A stretch of 64,000 bases of DNA, taken from assembly GCA_022571715.1 (NCBI GenBank), contig JACZXH010000002.1, positions 17,339 through 81,338 of the forward strand, given 5' to 3'. The notes under the pieces are model-generated. The model ran no database searches, was not told the DNA's origin, and saw only the letters and a program-made list of their open reading frames with translations. Numbering within the stretch: position 1 is the first letter of the stretch; each line of letters opens with the position of its first letter. The stretch is from Bacteroidota bacterium (GTDB lineage: Bacteria > Bacteroidota > Bacteroidia > Cytophagales > Cyclobacteriaceae). A program made the translations under genes and the position numbers. Below are positions 27,507 through 35,969 of this stretch, piece after piece.

Positions 27507-28433
27507 TCAGGGTTTAGCGTGCGGGCCGTCTTCATAGACTTTTTCGCCTGCGGTAACCCGAATATCCAGGATATTCTGCGGTGGCGGCAACGGGCAAGTG
27601 GCAAATTCGGTAAATGCGCATGGCGGATTATATGCCTTGTTGAAATCCAGGACCACTTTATTATCCTTTCCCGGTTTTTCCGTATACATATACCTTCCCG
27701 CACCATAGGTGGAATCCCCGTTGGTCATATCACCGAATATGACAAAAAATTTGTCCTCACCACCATCCAGCACATCCAGCGTATAGTTTTTCCCATCTAT
27801 CTCAAATGACAGCTTTCCTGCCGATGGCTGAGCATTAGTAGTACCGATAATATTTTGTATGGATATGGTATTTTGTTTATCCGAAGGGATGAATGTGGCT
27901 TCCACCCTCCATATTTTTGATAAGTCAAAATAATCTACTCCTTTGAAATTCTTCCGCACCGGATGTTCTGTATCTTTCAGGCGTATGCCGTATTTGTCAC
28001 CGCGTTTGATAACATACCATTTCAATGTACCGAAAACCAACGATGTTGGCTTCCCCTTGCTGTCATCCATCAGCTCCAGACTGTCAACCCGGCTGCCGTT
28101 GTTCAGGATTTCCACACCAGGATTAATAATCGTATAAACACTGTCGCCTTCCAGAAAGAAAGCACCGGTTACCGCAGGCGCTTTTCCGGGAAATACAATG
28201 TCGTTGGATGGATCAGAGCCGTACGTATTTTCTCCGGGGTTGAGCCAGTACAGGCCGGCCAACACGAGGTATCCGTCTTCATTGGTCAGGGCCTCATATC
28301 TGATTTTCTTCCAGGCATTGATGGACTCCACATACGCAGGATCTTCATCAGTTTTTACTTCACAACTAATAAGGATGATACTTGTCAACAACAAGATCAA
28401 CATGAACAACCGATATAATCCACATATCTTCAT
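27507..28433 (-). CDS. DUF1684-domain lipoprotein
   Basis: About 308 residues with a lipoprotein signal ending LISC. The DUF1684 core is recognisable from W...R...L...DGYLVLAGLYWL, the GENTYGSDPSNDIVFP segment, FDLSKIWRVEATFIP, GRYMYTEKP and the terminal FNKAYNPPCAFTEFATCPLP. The family is widespread and exported in Bacteroidota; its function is unknown. The ATG at 28433 is preferred to one 15 bases upstream. It lies just downstream of the BNR-repeat lipoprotein gene on the same strand (55-base gap), so they may be co-transcribed. Confidence 0.85.
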   Translation of the reverse strand: MKICGLYRLFMLILLLTSIILISCEVKTDEDPAYVESINAWKKIRYEALTNEDGYLVLAGLYWLNPGENTYGSDPSNDIVFPGKAPAVTGAFFLEGDSVYTIINPGVEILNNGSRVDSLELMDDSKGKPTSLVFGTLKWYVIKRGDKYGIRLKDTEHPVRKNFKGVDYFDLSKIWRVEATFIPSDKQNTISIQNIIGTTNAQPSAGKLSFEIDGKNYTLDVLDGGEDKFFVIFGDMTNGDSTYGAGRYMYTEKPGKDNKVVLDFNKAYNPPCAFTEFATCPLPPPQNILDIRVTAGEKVYEDGPHAKP

Positions 28434-28503
28434 CTGAACGACTTTCAATTCTACGAAAATTAAAAAAATTACAACTGTTTAACCCAAAATTGTCATTTGA
28501 TAT

Positions 28504-29721
28504 TTACAATTGATATACCGCGGTCTTTATAACCGGATTTTCTTCATCACTTACATCCCGCCATGCAAATATAAGTTTGTTTCCCTGGCGTGTCATTTGC
28601 GGGAAACCGCTCGCCCTGCTTACACTTGTTTTAGCAATTATAAAGGCATCCAGTTCTATTCCTTCCGCATCCAGATGCTTTACCCTGATCTCGCCCGCTA
28701 CTCCCGTATCTTCCACCCAACTGACTACTGCAGATCCGTCATCCAGCATTTCAATATCCACCCGGCCAATTGGGTGACCATCGTCAATGCGCACTGGTTC
28801 TCCGAAGGATTTTCCTGCATCGAGGGAGTACGAAAAATTGATTCGGCTTTCCTGATCCGGCGCTGTGTACCAGGCAACCGCCAGATTACTTCCGTCAGAT
28901 GCTGCCACGGGCCCATTTACCGGGCAACCCGGAATGTACCAGTTGTCATTGTAGATAATTTCAGGCGCCGTCCAGTTTCCTTCCTCCCACCGAACGATTG
29001 ACATATCCCTGATTTCTTTTTCAGACCGGTCCCGGTATAAAACCACCGGACCATGCTCTGTCAGCGCCACACTTGTCTGGCAACAATCACAGATCCGGTC
29101 ATCCAGCTCGAATTCTTCCCTGATATTTCCGCTGAAGTCCATAAAAGCAGCCCGGATAGTCATAGCTCCACCTTTCTCCCCGGTATTTCTTCCATCGAGC
29201 CAGGCGGCAAAATAACCATCCTTCCAGTGAAGAATACTCACAAACCCATGCTCTGTAGGTGTTTCCGTTTCATGTGGAATAACAGGTTCACTCCAGGTTT
29301 TGCCTCCATCGTGTGAAAACACCATGAATACCCCATATGCGTATGTTCCTGCTGCTGTTTTGGCAAGGTAATGGGCAACCAGGTGACCCTTTCCGTCACT
29401 GGCAACCATAGGGAAGTCTGCCCAGTTTACAAACCAGTCACTACCCGATGTAATCGTACGGGGTTCACTCCATGCCTCGTTATCGAGCGTGGAAAACTTT
29501 AGCAAACTTTCATTCTCTGTATTTTCTACCCAACTTAAATATACGGTTCCTTCAGGATCGGTAAAAAGATTGGGTTCGCCACTTCCTGTGGATGCTGGCG
29601 ACTCAATTGGCATAAGCTTCGATAGTGCAGTTGCATCCTTATCTGCCGAACTCCCGGAGGTGTCGCATCCGAAAAACCAAACACCATATAACAGAATTAA
29701 AAAATATTTCAGATTTTTCAT
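28504..29721 (-). CDS. BNR/Asp-box repeat lipoprotein (sialidase-like propeller)
   Basis: A 405-residue lipoprotein (signal with lipobox FFGC, cysteine at about 19). It contains Asp-box repeats typical of six-bladed sialidase-type propellers: FSHDGGKTWSEP, FSYSLDAGKSFGEP and weaker copies such as FSTLDNEAWSEP. A CDCCQT stretch is conserved-looking and may bind metal or form disulfides. The catalytic arginine triad of true sialidases cannot be identified, so a glycan-hydrolysing role is not supported. It is probably anchored in the outer membrane and co-transcribed with the DUF1684 gene. Confidence 0.75.
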   Translation of the reverse strand: MKNLKYFLILLYGVWFFGCDTSGSSADKDATALSKLMPIESPASTGSGEPNLFTDPEGTVYLSWVENTENESLLKFSTLDNEAWSEPRTITSGSDWFVNWADFPMVASDGKGHLVAHYLAKTAAGTYAYGVFMVFSHDGGKTWSEPVIPHETETPTEHGFVSILHWKDGYFAAWLDGRNTGEKGGAMTIRAAFMDFSGNIREEFELDDRICDCCQTSVALTEHGPVVLYRDRSEKEIRDMSIVRWEEGNWTAPEIIYNDNWYIPGCPVNGPVAASDGSNLAVAWYTAPDQESRINFSYSLDAGKSFGEPVRIDDGHPIGRVDIEMLDDGSAVVSWVEDTGVAGEIRVKHLDAEGIELDAFIIAKTSVSRASGFPQMTRQGNKLIFAWRDVSDEENPVIKTAVYQL

Positions 29722-30429
29722 ATTTATTGTTTTGGGATACCTTTCAACGACAAAGAAAATATATAATGAATATCAGTGAGTTATAATTAAAAGCGACAAA
29801 AAAGTGACATGAATATACGCACTAATTTGTGCAAAGATATAAAATTTGAATTCCCCCAGGAAATATCCTTAATTGGAGTTTTAGTAAGGAAGATGGTTGG
29901 ATTTGTTACACTTCCCAAGCCATATTTAGCGTATGGCCTCCATTTCGTTTCGGACGGGTACGTAAGCAGTTGGACCGATATCACTTACATACCTATGGAG
30001 AATTTTATATGTCCTTGATAGCATAGACTGGAAAGGTCGAGCCACAGACAATACCTTTAGAACGTCTTTGGAGAAGGGTAAAGTATGATAAAGTATAACT
30101 AAACCGCCAAAGGATGGTATCGATTTATAGTTACTTTTAGCCGAATACTTCAATCATAATAACATAGAATGAACATACAGGATATCAAATCAGAGCAGAT
30201 CTATTATCAACTAAATAATAAAGCTGCTTAAAATGAATATATTTACGGAAGTAGAACTTAATAATATTCTAATCCTGTAAATGGGGTGTCATCACATTAG
30301 TAATTTAACTTTAAAGCTAAAACTTGCAAACTGCTGAGTCCTGGCGAAGCCATTGTGGAAATGAAAATATAATGAATCATTTAAAACCTCAGAAGAATTA
30401 ATCTAAGAAATAAGAAGTATAAAATGTAA
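29722..30429. other. Long AT-rich intergenic region, no gene recognised
   Basis: About 700 bases between divergent genes. Short open frames on both strands around 29790-30150 have no protein pattern. No exact TAnnTTTG box was found close to the start at 30430. It marks the left edge of the inositol-like cluster and may be a junction of acquired DNA. Confidence 0.5.
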
Positions 30430-31752
30430 ATGAAATGTCTAATCATTGCAGCCGGTCGTGGAAGCAGATTATCCAGTAGAGGTAATTCCAAGCCCCTCAT
30501 TCCCCTTTTGGGGTTGCCCCTTATCCAACGTAGCATACTGACTGCAAGAAAAGGCGGCATTAATGACTTTTTTGTTGTAACAGGTTATGAAGGAGAGAAA
30601 GTAAGGCGTGATCTCGACAGATTCGGTCAGGGAAGAAACATCCATATAACTCATGTTATCAATGAAGAATGGGAAAAGGGCAATGGTATTTCCGTCCTCA
30701 AAGCAAGGGATTTTATCAAAGAGCCATTTGTTTTGCTGATGGCAGATCATCTTTTTAACTATTCCATTCTGGATGGTCTGAAAAGAGAACAAATTTCAGA
30801 TGATGAAATTATCCTTGCTGTTGATCATAATATTGAATCCAACAAATTGGTTGATCTTGATGATGTTACCAAAGTACTTGTAGAAGACAATAAGATAACA
30901 GCGATTGGGAAAAATATCAGCAATTATAACGCTTATGATACGGGAATTTTTCTTTGCTCCTCTGCCCTTTTCCCGGCAATCATAAAAAGTTTATCTAAGG
31001 GAGACAGTTCTCTTTCTGGTGGGATAAGGATACTTTCAGGTTTGGGATATGTTAAGTCATTTGATATTCAGGATAAATACTGGATCGATGTAGATGATGA
31101 AAAGGCATTTAAAAAAGCTGAAAATTTGCTTATTAGTAATTTGAAGAAGGCTTCTGACGGGCCTGTTTCAAGATATTTGAATAGACCTCTTTCTACCCTA
31201 CTAACAAGGTTGCTACTAAATACAAATATAACACCCAATCACATTTCGATCTTTTCCTTTATACTGTCTATACTGGGTGCTGTTTTCTTCTTTTTAGAAG
31301 GGTACATTAATTTAATGATTGGAGGAATATTGGCACAAATATCATCTGTTATTGACGGGTGTGATGGGGAAATAGCAAGGCTGAAATTCAAGGTTACCGA
31401 GTTTGGCGGATGGTTTGATGCTGTTTTGGATCGTTATGGAGATGCTTTTCTTCTCTTCGGACTGACTTACCATGTTTATTTAACTGATGGTCGGTTCCTG
31501 TATATTATGATAGGATTTTTGGCAATTATCGGAACATTTATGAACAGTTATACAGCAGATAAGTATGATGGATTGATGCAAAAAAAACTCAAGCCAGGAA
31601 TGCACTATTTCAGGATAGGACGTGACGTGAGAACATTTATCATTTTTATTGGAGCCTTGGTAAATCAACCTCTTTTAATCCTTATTGTAATTGCCCTTAT
31701 GACAAATGCAGAAAATGTGAGGAGGGTATTAATTTTACATAAGAATGGATAG
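30430..31752 (+). CDS. Bifunctional sugar/polyol-phosphate nucleotidyltransferase and CDP-alcohol phosphatidyltransferase
   Basis: A 440-residue fusion. Residues 1-230 are a nucleotidyltransferase with IIAAGRGSRL, KPLIPLLGLPLI, LMADH and WIDVDDEKAF. Residues about 250-430 are an integral-membrane CDP-alcohol phosphatidyltransferase with the full catalytic motif D-x2-D-G-x2-A-R-x8-G-x3-D-x3-D in DGCDGEIARLKFK (from about residue 308) and GGWFDAVLD. The same architecture is known in the archaeal and Thermotoga enzyme that makes CDP-inositol and then di-myo-inositol phosphate. By analogy it would activate an inositol- or polyol-phosphate with CTP and transfer it to an acceptor alcohol. It overlaps the next gene by 8 bases. 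Confidence 0.85.
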   Translation: MKCLIIAAGRGSRLSSRGNSKPLIPLLGLPLIQRSILTARKGGINDFFVVTGYEGEKVRRDLDRFGQGRNIHITHVINEEWEKGNGISVLKARDFIKEPFVLLMADHLFNYSILDGLKREQISDDEIILAVDHNIESNKLVDLDDVTKVLVEDNKITAIGKNISNYNAYDTGIFLCSSALFPAIIKSLSKGDSSLSGGIRILSGLGYVKSFDIQDKYWIDVDDEKAFKKAENLLISNLKKASDGPVSRYLNRPLSTLLTRLLLNTNITPNHISIFSFILSILGAVFFFLEGYINLMIGGILAQISSVIDGCDGEIARLKFKVTEFGGWFDAVLDRYGDAFLLFGLTYHVYLTDGRFLYIMIGFLAIIGTFMNSYTADKYDGLMQKKLKPGMHYFRIGRDVRTFIIFIGALVNQPLLILIVIALMTNAENVRRVLILHKNG

Positions 31753-32311
31753 GATTTATTTAGTAAAAAGAAAAATTGAAGAAGTAATTAAAGGATCATC
31801 TGTCCCTGAAGATCCCATTCACTCAAAAAACACGCTGAAGTGGTTACTTAAATTAAAGCCAAATGCAGATGAAGGTCTAAAAATAGCTGCTTTAAGTCAT
31901 GATATTGAGAGAGCCATTGAGAAACGGAAAGTAAGGCGTAAAGATTTTAAAGATTATGACAAATTTAAAGATGCGCATGCTTTAAACAGTGCCAAGATTA
32001 TTGCAAAAATTATGCAAGAATGCAACATAAGCAAAAAAATGATTGATGAGGTATATTTTCTGGTGAGACATCACGAAACAGGAGGCACTAAGCCAGTTGA
32101 TATTTTGAAGGATGCAGATAGTATTTCATACTTCGATGTAAACTTGCCTCTTTACTTTGTACGGAATGATCTAAAAGAGACAAAAAGACGTTGTTTGTGG
32201 GGATATCAAAGGTTGTCAGACAAGGGTAAAAGTATCATTGCCGGATTTGATTACCAAAACAAAGAGCTTAACGCACTAATGAGGGATTGTATTAGGGAAA
32301 GTGGAAGGTAA
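31745..32311 (+). CDS. HD-type metal-dependent hydrolase (DUF4202-like)
   Basis: A 188-residue cytosolic protein with the ligand pattern of HD phosphohydrolases: DPIHSKNTL (first His), ALSHDIERA (the HD pair), VRHHETGG and LKDADSISYFD. This arrangement resembles the DUF4202 family. Its ATG lies inside the last codons of the upstream fusion gene, giving translational coupling and so a strong functional link. A phosphatase or nucleotide-clearing role in the same pathway is inferred; nothing in the sequence gives the substrate. Confidence 0.7.
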   Translation: MDRIYLVKRKIEEVIKGSSVPEDPIHSKNTLKWLLKLKPNADEGLKIAALSHDIERAIEKRKVRRKDFKDYDKFKDAHALNSAKIIAKIMQECNISKKMIDEVYFLVRHHETGGTKPVDILKDADSISYFDVNLPLYFVRNDLKETKRRCLWGYQRLSDKGKSIIAGFDYQNKELNALMRDCIRESGR

Positions 32312-32542
32312 AAGAAAGTTGCAAAATACGACAATCCATATCTGTTGAAATTTAAATAGTAAACTAAATTGCTCTGACTTATCCAATTCAATTTGTTCTA
32401 TTACTCTTTTATCACTTTCTAACAAGATTAAATCTTCCGATTCTTATTTTCAGACCTCGCAGACCTATTGTTGATAAGCAGTATATTACAGATATTATCA
32501 AAGAGTCCTAATATTTTAACTGTAAATAAAACAAAAAGCCAT

Positions 32543-33481
32543 ATGCTTCCACCAAATTCTGTAACAGTGATAGGTTCCATATCCATGGATCAAATAATCA
32601 TGGACGGTAAAAACATTGAAGTCCTGGGGGGGGTAGTAACTTATGCAGGCTTGACATTCCGGAAGCACGATATTCCTACCCATATTGTAACAAATTTCGC
32701 TAAAGAAGAAAAGTATATTTTGAATAAATTGACTAATAAGGGAATAAGAGCTTATTATGAGTTTAGCACTGAAACTACACGTTTCATCAATACCAATAAA
32801 AGTAATAAAAGAAAACAGATGGTTCCTACCCTGGCGGATCCGATAGAAGAAGGATTGATTGAAAAGACTCTTCCCATAGCAAATCATATCCATCTCGGCC
32901 CATTACATCCTTGGGATATCCATCCGGGATCTATAGCATACTTGAAAAATTACCTTAAAAAAATCAAAAAGGATAGCAGGCCCTTGGTAACTCTCGATGT
33001 TCAGGGGTATGTCCGGGAAATAAAAAACCAGGTGGTACGGACTTTAGTTTCAGATAATCTGGAGGAAGCACTGTGGTGTTCTGACATCATAAAAGCTGAA
33101 AAAAAAGAGTTGGAAGTAATAATTGAACACTTCAGAATCACACCCTTGCAATTAATTAACAAATATAACATTCGGGAACTGGTGATCACCGAAGGATCCA
33201 AAGGAGGGCAAATCTTGCGTCCAAAGGCGAAACCCATCTCATTTAGGGCCATTTCAATAAATAATTTTACTGATTTTACCGGTGCGGGAGACGTTTTCTT
33301 TGCTGCCTATCTGATCAAACATTTATATCACGGGGAAGAGATATCTCCATCATGCAACTATGCCGCCCGGATAGCTTCCTTAAAGATTAAAGGAGACTAT
33401 ATACTCTCAAGTAATCTGGACTTAGATAGCTGTAAGACAATAAAGCCTCTTCATCCAGCAGGAATCAAGATGTTGCAATAG
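32543..33481 (+). CDS. PfkB-family carbohydrate kinase, resembles myo-inositol kinase
   Basis: A ribokinase-fold kinase of about 312 residues from the ATG at 32543; the frame also allows a TTG at 32468. The N-terminal strand VTVIGSISMD and LGGVVTYAG bind substrate. The catalytic anion-hole motif is DFTGAGDVFFAAYL near the C-terminus. The segment TTRFINTNKSNKRKQMVPTL followed by ADPI, then VTLDVQGYVRE and IIKAEKKEL, is laid out as in plant-type myo-inositol kinases, which have a similar fall of residues. It follows the HD gene by about 230 bases and ends in a strong terminator. Inositol as substrate is inference. Confidence 0.8.
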   Translation: MLPPNSVTVIGSISMDQIIMDGKNIEVLGGVVTYAGLTFRKHDIPTHIVTNFAKEEKYILNKLTNKGIRAYYEFSTETTRFINTNKSNKRKQMVPTLADPIEEGLIEKTLPIANHIHLGPLHPWDIHPGSIAYLKNYLKKIKKDSRPLVTLDVQGYVREIKNQVVRTLVSDNLEEALWCSDIIKAEKKELEVIIEHFRITPLQLINKYNIRELVITEGSKGGQILRPKAKPISFRAISINNFTDFTGAGDVFFAAYLIKHLYHGEEISPSCNYAARIASLKIKGDYILSSNLDLDSCKTIKPLHPAGIKMLQ

Positions 33482-33491
33482 TCTTTAACGA

Positions 33492-33520
33492 AAAAGGGAA
33501 GTAAAACTTCCCTTTTATTT
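33492..33520 (+). terminator. Intrinsic terminator closing the inositol-like cluster
   Basis: A perfect 11-bp stem (33492-33502 with 33506-33516, core AAGGGAAGT and ACTTCCCTT) with an AAA loop runs into a T-rich tail. It begins 10 bases after the stop of the PfkB kinase. Confidence 0.8.
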
Positions 33521-33589
33521 ATTGATTTGTATGAGCCAGGTCAGGTCTGCTAAAAGATTCGGATTGTTCCTGTTTTCTCATTACAGCGC

Positions 33590-33793
33590 TCAACTATTGA
33601 GTTTAGATTCGCCGACTTTTTCATTTATCTCAGCCCTTGAAGCCCGCCAAGCTTCAGGATTTGCATAGGAAGTTACAAATACCACACAAGCCTGCTCTTC
33701 ACCAAACACGTTCCAGTACATATTGGTGCTTACACTTATTCCTGCGCTGGTCCATTCAGCCATCCTCTCAAGTCTTATTATTTTGATTATCAT
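33590..33793 (-). CDS. Small hypothetical protein
   Basis: A 67-residue frame with an ATG start, containing WTSAGISVSTNMYWNVFGEE and FVTSYANPEAWRASRAEI. The composition looks like real protein, with five Trp/Tyr residues and an ordered strand-helix pattern, perhaps half of a dimeric alpha/beta-barrel protein. I do not recognise a family. It could also be a fragment of a longer gene. It converges on the PfkB terminator. Confidence 0.45.
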   Translation of the reverse strand: MIIKIIRLERMAEWTSAGISVSTNMYWNVFGEEQACVVFVTSYANPEAWRASRAEINEKVGESKLNS

Positions 33794-34153
33794 AGTATAA
33801 AAGAAAGTCTCCTAGAATCATCTTAAATTCACCTTAAACGAATGATTTGATCCTTAGACTTTGAAGTTTGAGATTACATTCCAATACAAAAAGTGATATA
33901 AACAGCTTTTCCAATATGTGGAATTTTCAGGGGGGGCCAGGTTCTTCTATGCATCTTTCAATGTCGCATGTTTTTAAAATCTTGACGCTTTCGTTTTGAG
34001 CCCTTTTATATAGATGTTGCATTTGAGATGAAATCCAGGTGAATTCCTACAACTGAGAAAATGCGATCAAGTTTTATTAGGCAAAACAGTAAACCAAACC
34101 TAATTACTTTCGTAAACACCATCAGAAGTAAATTTAACTTAAAGCCTAAAATT
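33794..34153. other. Intergenic region and leader of the DUF2911 gene
   Basis: About 360 bases. The frame of the DUF2911 gene is open back to 34061 but that stretch reads as non-coding and precedes the signal peptide. A box resembling the -7 consensus (TTACTTTCG, near 34105) is present but not exact. Confidence 0.4.
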
Positions 34154-35287
34154 ATGAACAAAAACTATCGATTATTAAGGAATGTAGCTTTGACATTGGC
34201 AACAGGATTTTTTTTAAACCCGTGTCTCGCACAGGTCGTTACCTCACCGCGAGATCCGAGTCCCGCAGCGGAAGTCACACAGACCGTAGGATTAGCAACC
34301 GTGAAAATCAATTACTCCCGTCCATCGGTTGTAGCTCCGAATGGTACAGACAGAACCGGCAAGATCTATGGAACAACAGTAGCGCATTATGGGTATCAGA
34401 AAGCCTTTCCAACATTTGGCTCCGGGAATGACTTTCCCTGGAGAGCCGGAGCAAATGAGAATACTACAATCACTTTTTCCGACAATGCCAAGGTAGAAGG
34501 ACAAGATATTGCTGCGGGTACCTATGGCTTATTTATGGCATTAAGTGAGTCTGGAGCTGATGTCATTTTCTCCAGAAACGCCGAATCATGGGGAAGTTAC
34601 TTCTATGATGAAACTGAAACTGCATTGAAAGTGACTATTCAGTCTGAAGAAATACGATTAACCAAAAGACTGACATATAATTTTGTAGATGTGACTAAAA
34701 ATTCAGCGGCAGTTGTGTTGGATTGGGAAAATAGACGATTTCCTTTCAAAGTTGAATTTGATGTTGTTCCCTCCGTATTGGCCAGCATGAGAAATGAGCT
34801 TCGAAGTACTGGAGGTTTTGGCTGGCAGGGGTACAATACGGCCGCTAATTACTGTTTGACAAATAATACAAATCTGGAAGAAGGGCTTAAATGGGCGGAG
34901 GCCTCTATTGTAAGTTCCTCAAATTTCAATAACATGAACACCAAGGCTAAGATTCTGACGGAACTGGGTAAAACGGATGAGGCAAAAGAAACAATGGACC
35001 TTGCTATGGAACAAGGAAACCCGTTACAAATTCATCAATATGGAAGAACCTTAATAGGTGAAAAGAAGCTTGATGAGGCCATGAAGATATTCGAATATAA
35101 CTCGAATAAACATGAGAATACATGGCCTGTTAATGTAGGGTTGGCTCGGGGCTTTTCTGCCAAAGGGGATTACAAGGCTGCATTGAAATATATGCAGAAG
35201 GCTCTGGAGAATGCGCCACAACAGTTCAATAAGGATAACGTTCAAGCAAATATTGAAAAGCTTAAGAAAGGGGAAGATATCAATTAG
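34154..35287 (+). CDS. Exported DUF2911 protein with C-terminal TPR-like repeats
   Basis: About 377 residues from the ATG at 34154, which begins directly with a signal peptide ending CLAQ; an upstream in-frame ATG at 34061 would bury it. The DUF2911 domain (about 30-170) shows VKINYSRPSV, GKIYG, PWRAGANENTTITFS, IAAGTYGLFM and FSRNAESWGSYFYDE. The C-terminal third has tetratricopeptide-like helices (TKAKILTELGKTDEAKETMD, then EKKLDEAMKIFEYN and KGDYKAALKYMQKALE). The family is common and exported in Bacteroidota; its role is unknown. A hairpin terminator follows about 125 bases downstream. Confidence 0.85.
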   Translation: MNKNYRLLRNVALTLATGFFLNPCLAQVVTSPRDPSPAAEVTQTVGLATVKINYSRPSVVAPNGTDRTGKIYGTTVAHYGYQKAFPTFGSGNDFPWRAGANENTTITFSDNAKVEGQDIAAGTYGLFMALSESGADVIFSRNAESWGSYFYDETETALKVTIQSEEIRLTKRLTYNFVDVTKNSAAVVLDWENRRFPFKVEFDVVPSVLASMRNELRSTGGFGWQGYNTAANYCLTNNTNLEEGLKWAEASIVSSSNFNNMNTKAKILTELGKTDEAKETMDLAMEQGNPLQIHQYGRTLIGEKKLDEAMKIFEYNSNKHENTWPVNVGLARGFSAKGDYKAALKYMQKALENAPQQFNKDNVQANIEKLKKGEDIN

Positions 35288-35412
35288 GAACAGAAACTCT
35301 GACGAGTCAAATTAATCCCTGATAATCACATCGATGTTAAGGGACTAAATGAAAATTTACTAGGACCAAAAATAGTCACGACCCTCTGAACCTGCACACT
35401 GACAAAGAAGAT

Positions 35413-35450
35413 AAATGCCACCTTATTGCAGTAAGATGGCATTTAACTTT
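35413..35450 (+). terminator. Hairpin terminator after the DUF2911 gene
   Basis: A 13-bp stem with one mismatch (35413-35425 with 35432-35444, arms AAATGCCACCTTA and TAAGATGGCATTT) and a 6-base loop, followed by AACTTT. Confidence 0.55.
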
Positions 35451-35472
35451 CATTATTTGTTCATCATTAACA

Positions 35473-35585
35473 ATGCAAGGCGAACTGTAAAAATTTTTAG
35501 TGTGAACAAAGGTTTTGGATTCACTAAATCAGATGATTCAAGTAAAGACATCTATATACATTGTTTCTCCACCAACGGCTTCTGA
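35473..35585 (+). pseudogene. Broken cold-shock domain gene
   Basis: The frame from 35481 reads RTVKIFSVNKGFGFTKSDDS followed by SKDIYIH and then diverges to a TGA. This is the start of a CspA-type cold-shock protein with the KGFGF RNA-binding motif and the DIYIH strand. The expected start ATGCAAGG is present at 35473 but is followed by two extra bases, so the ATG is out of frame with the rest. The C-terminal half of a normal 65-residue protein is missing. Two lesions, insertion and truncation, make it a pseudogene. Confidence 0.75.
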
Positions 35586-35597
35586 ATCTCTTTACTG

Positions 35598-35759
35598 ATG
35601 CGTATTAAACAGCAAGACCTTGTGAATAGCGAACCGAAAGTTCCCCTGAGGATTGGTATCCATATTGGTGAGATAGTCCGAAAAAATGATGATGTGTTCG
35701 GCGATGGGCTGAACATAGCTTCACGCATAACCTACCTGAAGCAACATCCCAAATCTTAA
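35598..35759 (+). pseudogene. Fragment of a class III adenylate/guanylate cyclase catalytic domain
   Basis: A 53-codon frame reads DLVNSEPKVPLRIGIHIGEI followed by VRKNDDVFGDGLNIASRI, then unrelated residues to a TAA. The motif RIGIHIGEI...DVFGDGLNIASRI is diagnostic of the second half of class III nucleotide cyclase domains. The upstream catalytic part and everything after IASRI are missing. Similarity ends near 35731, where it meets the WD40 fragment on the other strand. Confidence 0.8.
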
Positions 35760-35928
35760 CGGTTCCGTCCTGACCTGCAGATACAATTAATTTGTTATCC
35801 TTACTGAATCGGATAGAATTTATACTACCAATATGGCCCACTGGTGGTACCAGTTCCAAATGTTGAGAAAAAGCCGGAATGTATATTATTAATACAAGCC
35901 CGATGGTCCGAAGAGTTTGCTGGGGCAA
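35732..35928 (-). pseudogene. 5' fragment of an exported WD40-repeat gene
   Basis: The frame starts at 35928 with a signal peptide (TIGLVLIIYIPAFSQ) and one WD40 repeat: GHIGSINSIRFSKDNKLIVS, then AGQDGTVKIWDVASGR. After GR, near 35732, the frame runs into the antisense of the cyclase fragment and soon loses sense. WD40 proteins need several blades, so the gene is truncated. It is downstream of the formate dehydrogenase gene on the same strand. Confidence 0.75.
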
Positions 35929-35969
35929 ATCGCGAATAATAATGCCATCTTTTCATTTTGAATATGAAA

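Noticed and set aside
28504..29721. True sialidase
   Set aside because: Asp-boxes are present but the catalytic arginine triad and Tyr/Glu pair could not be identified.
29787..30153. Overlapping small frames in the 700-base gap before the inositol-like cluster
   Set aside because: No protein pattern, no promoter box and mutual overlap on opposite strands; treated as chance.
35605..35740. Second half of the minus-strand 107-codon frame as part of the WD40 protein
   Set aside because: It is the antisense of the cyclase fragment, which has the clear protein pattern on the plus strand.
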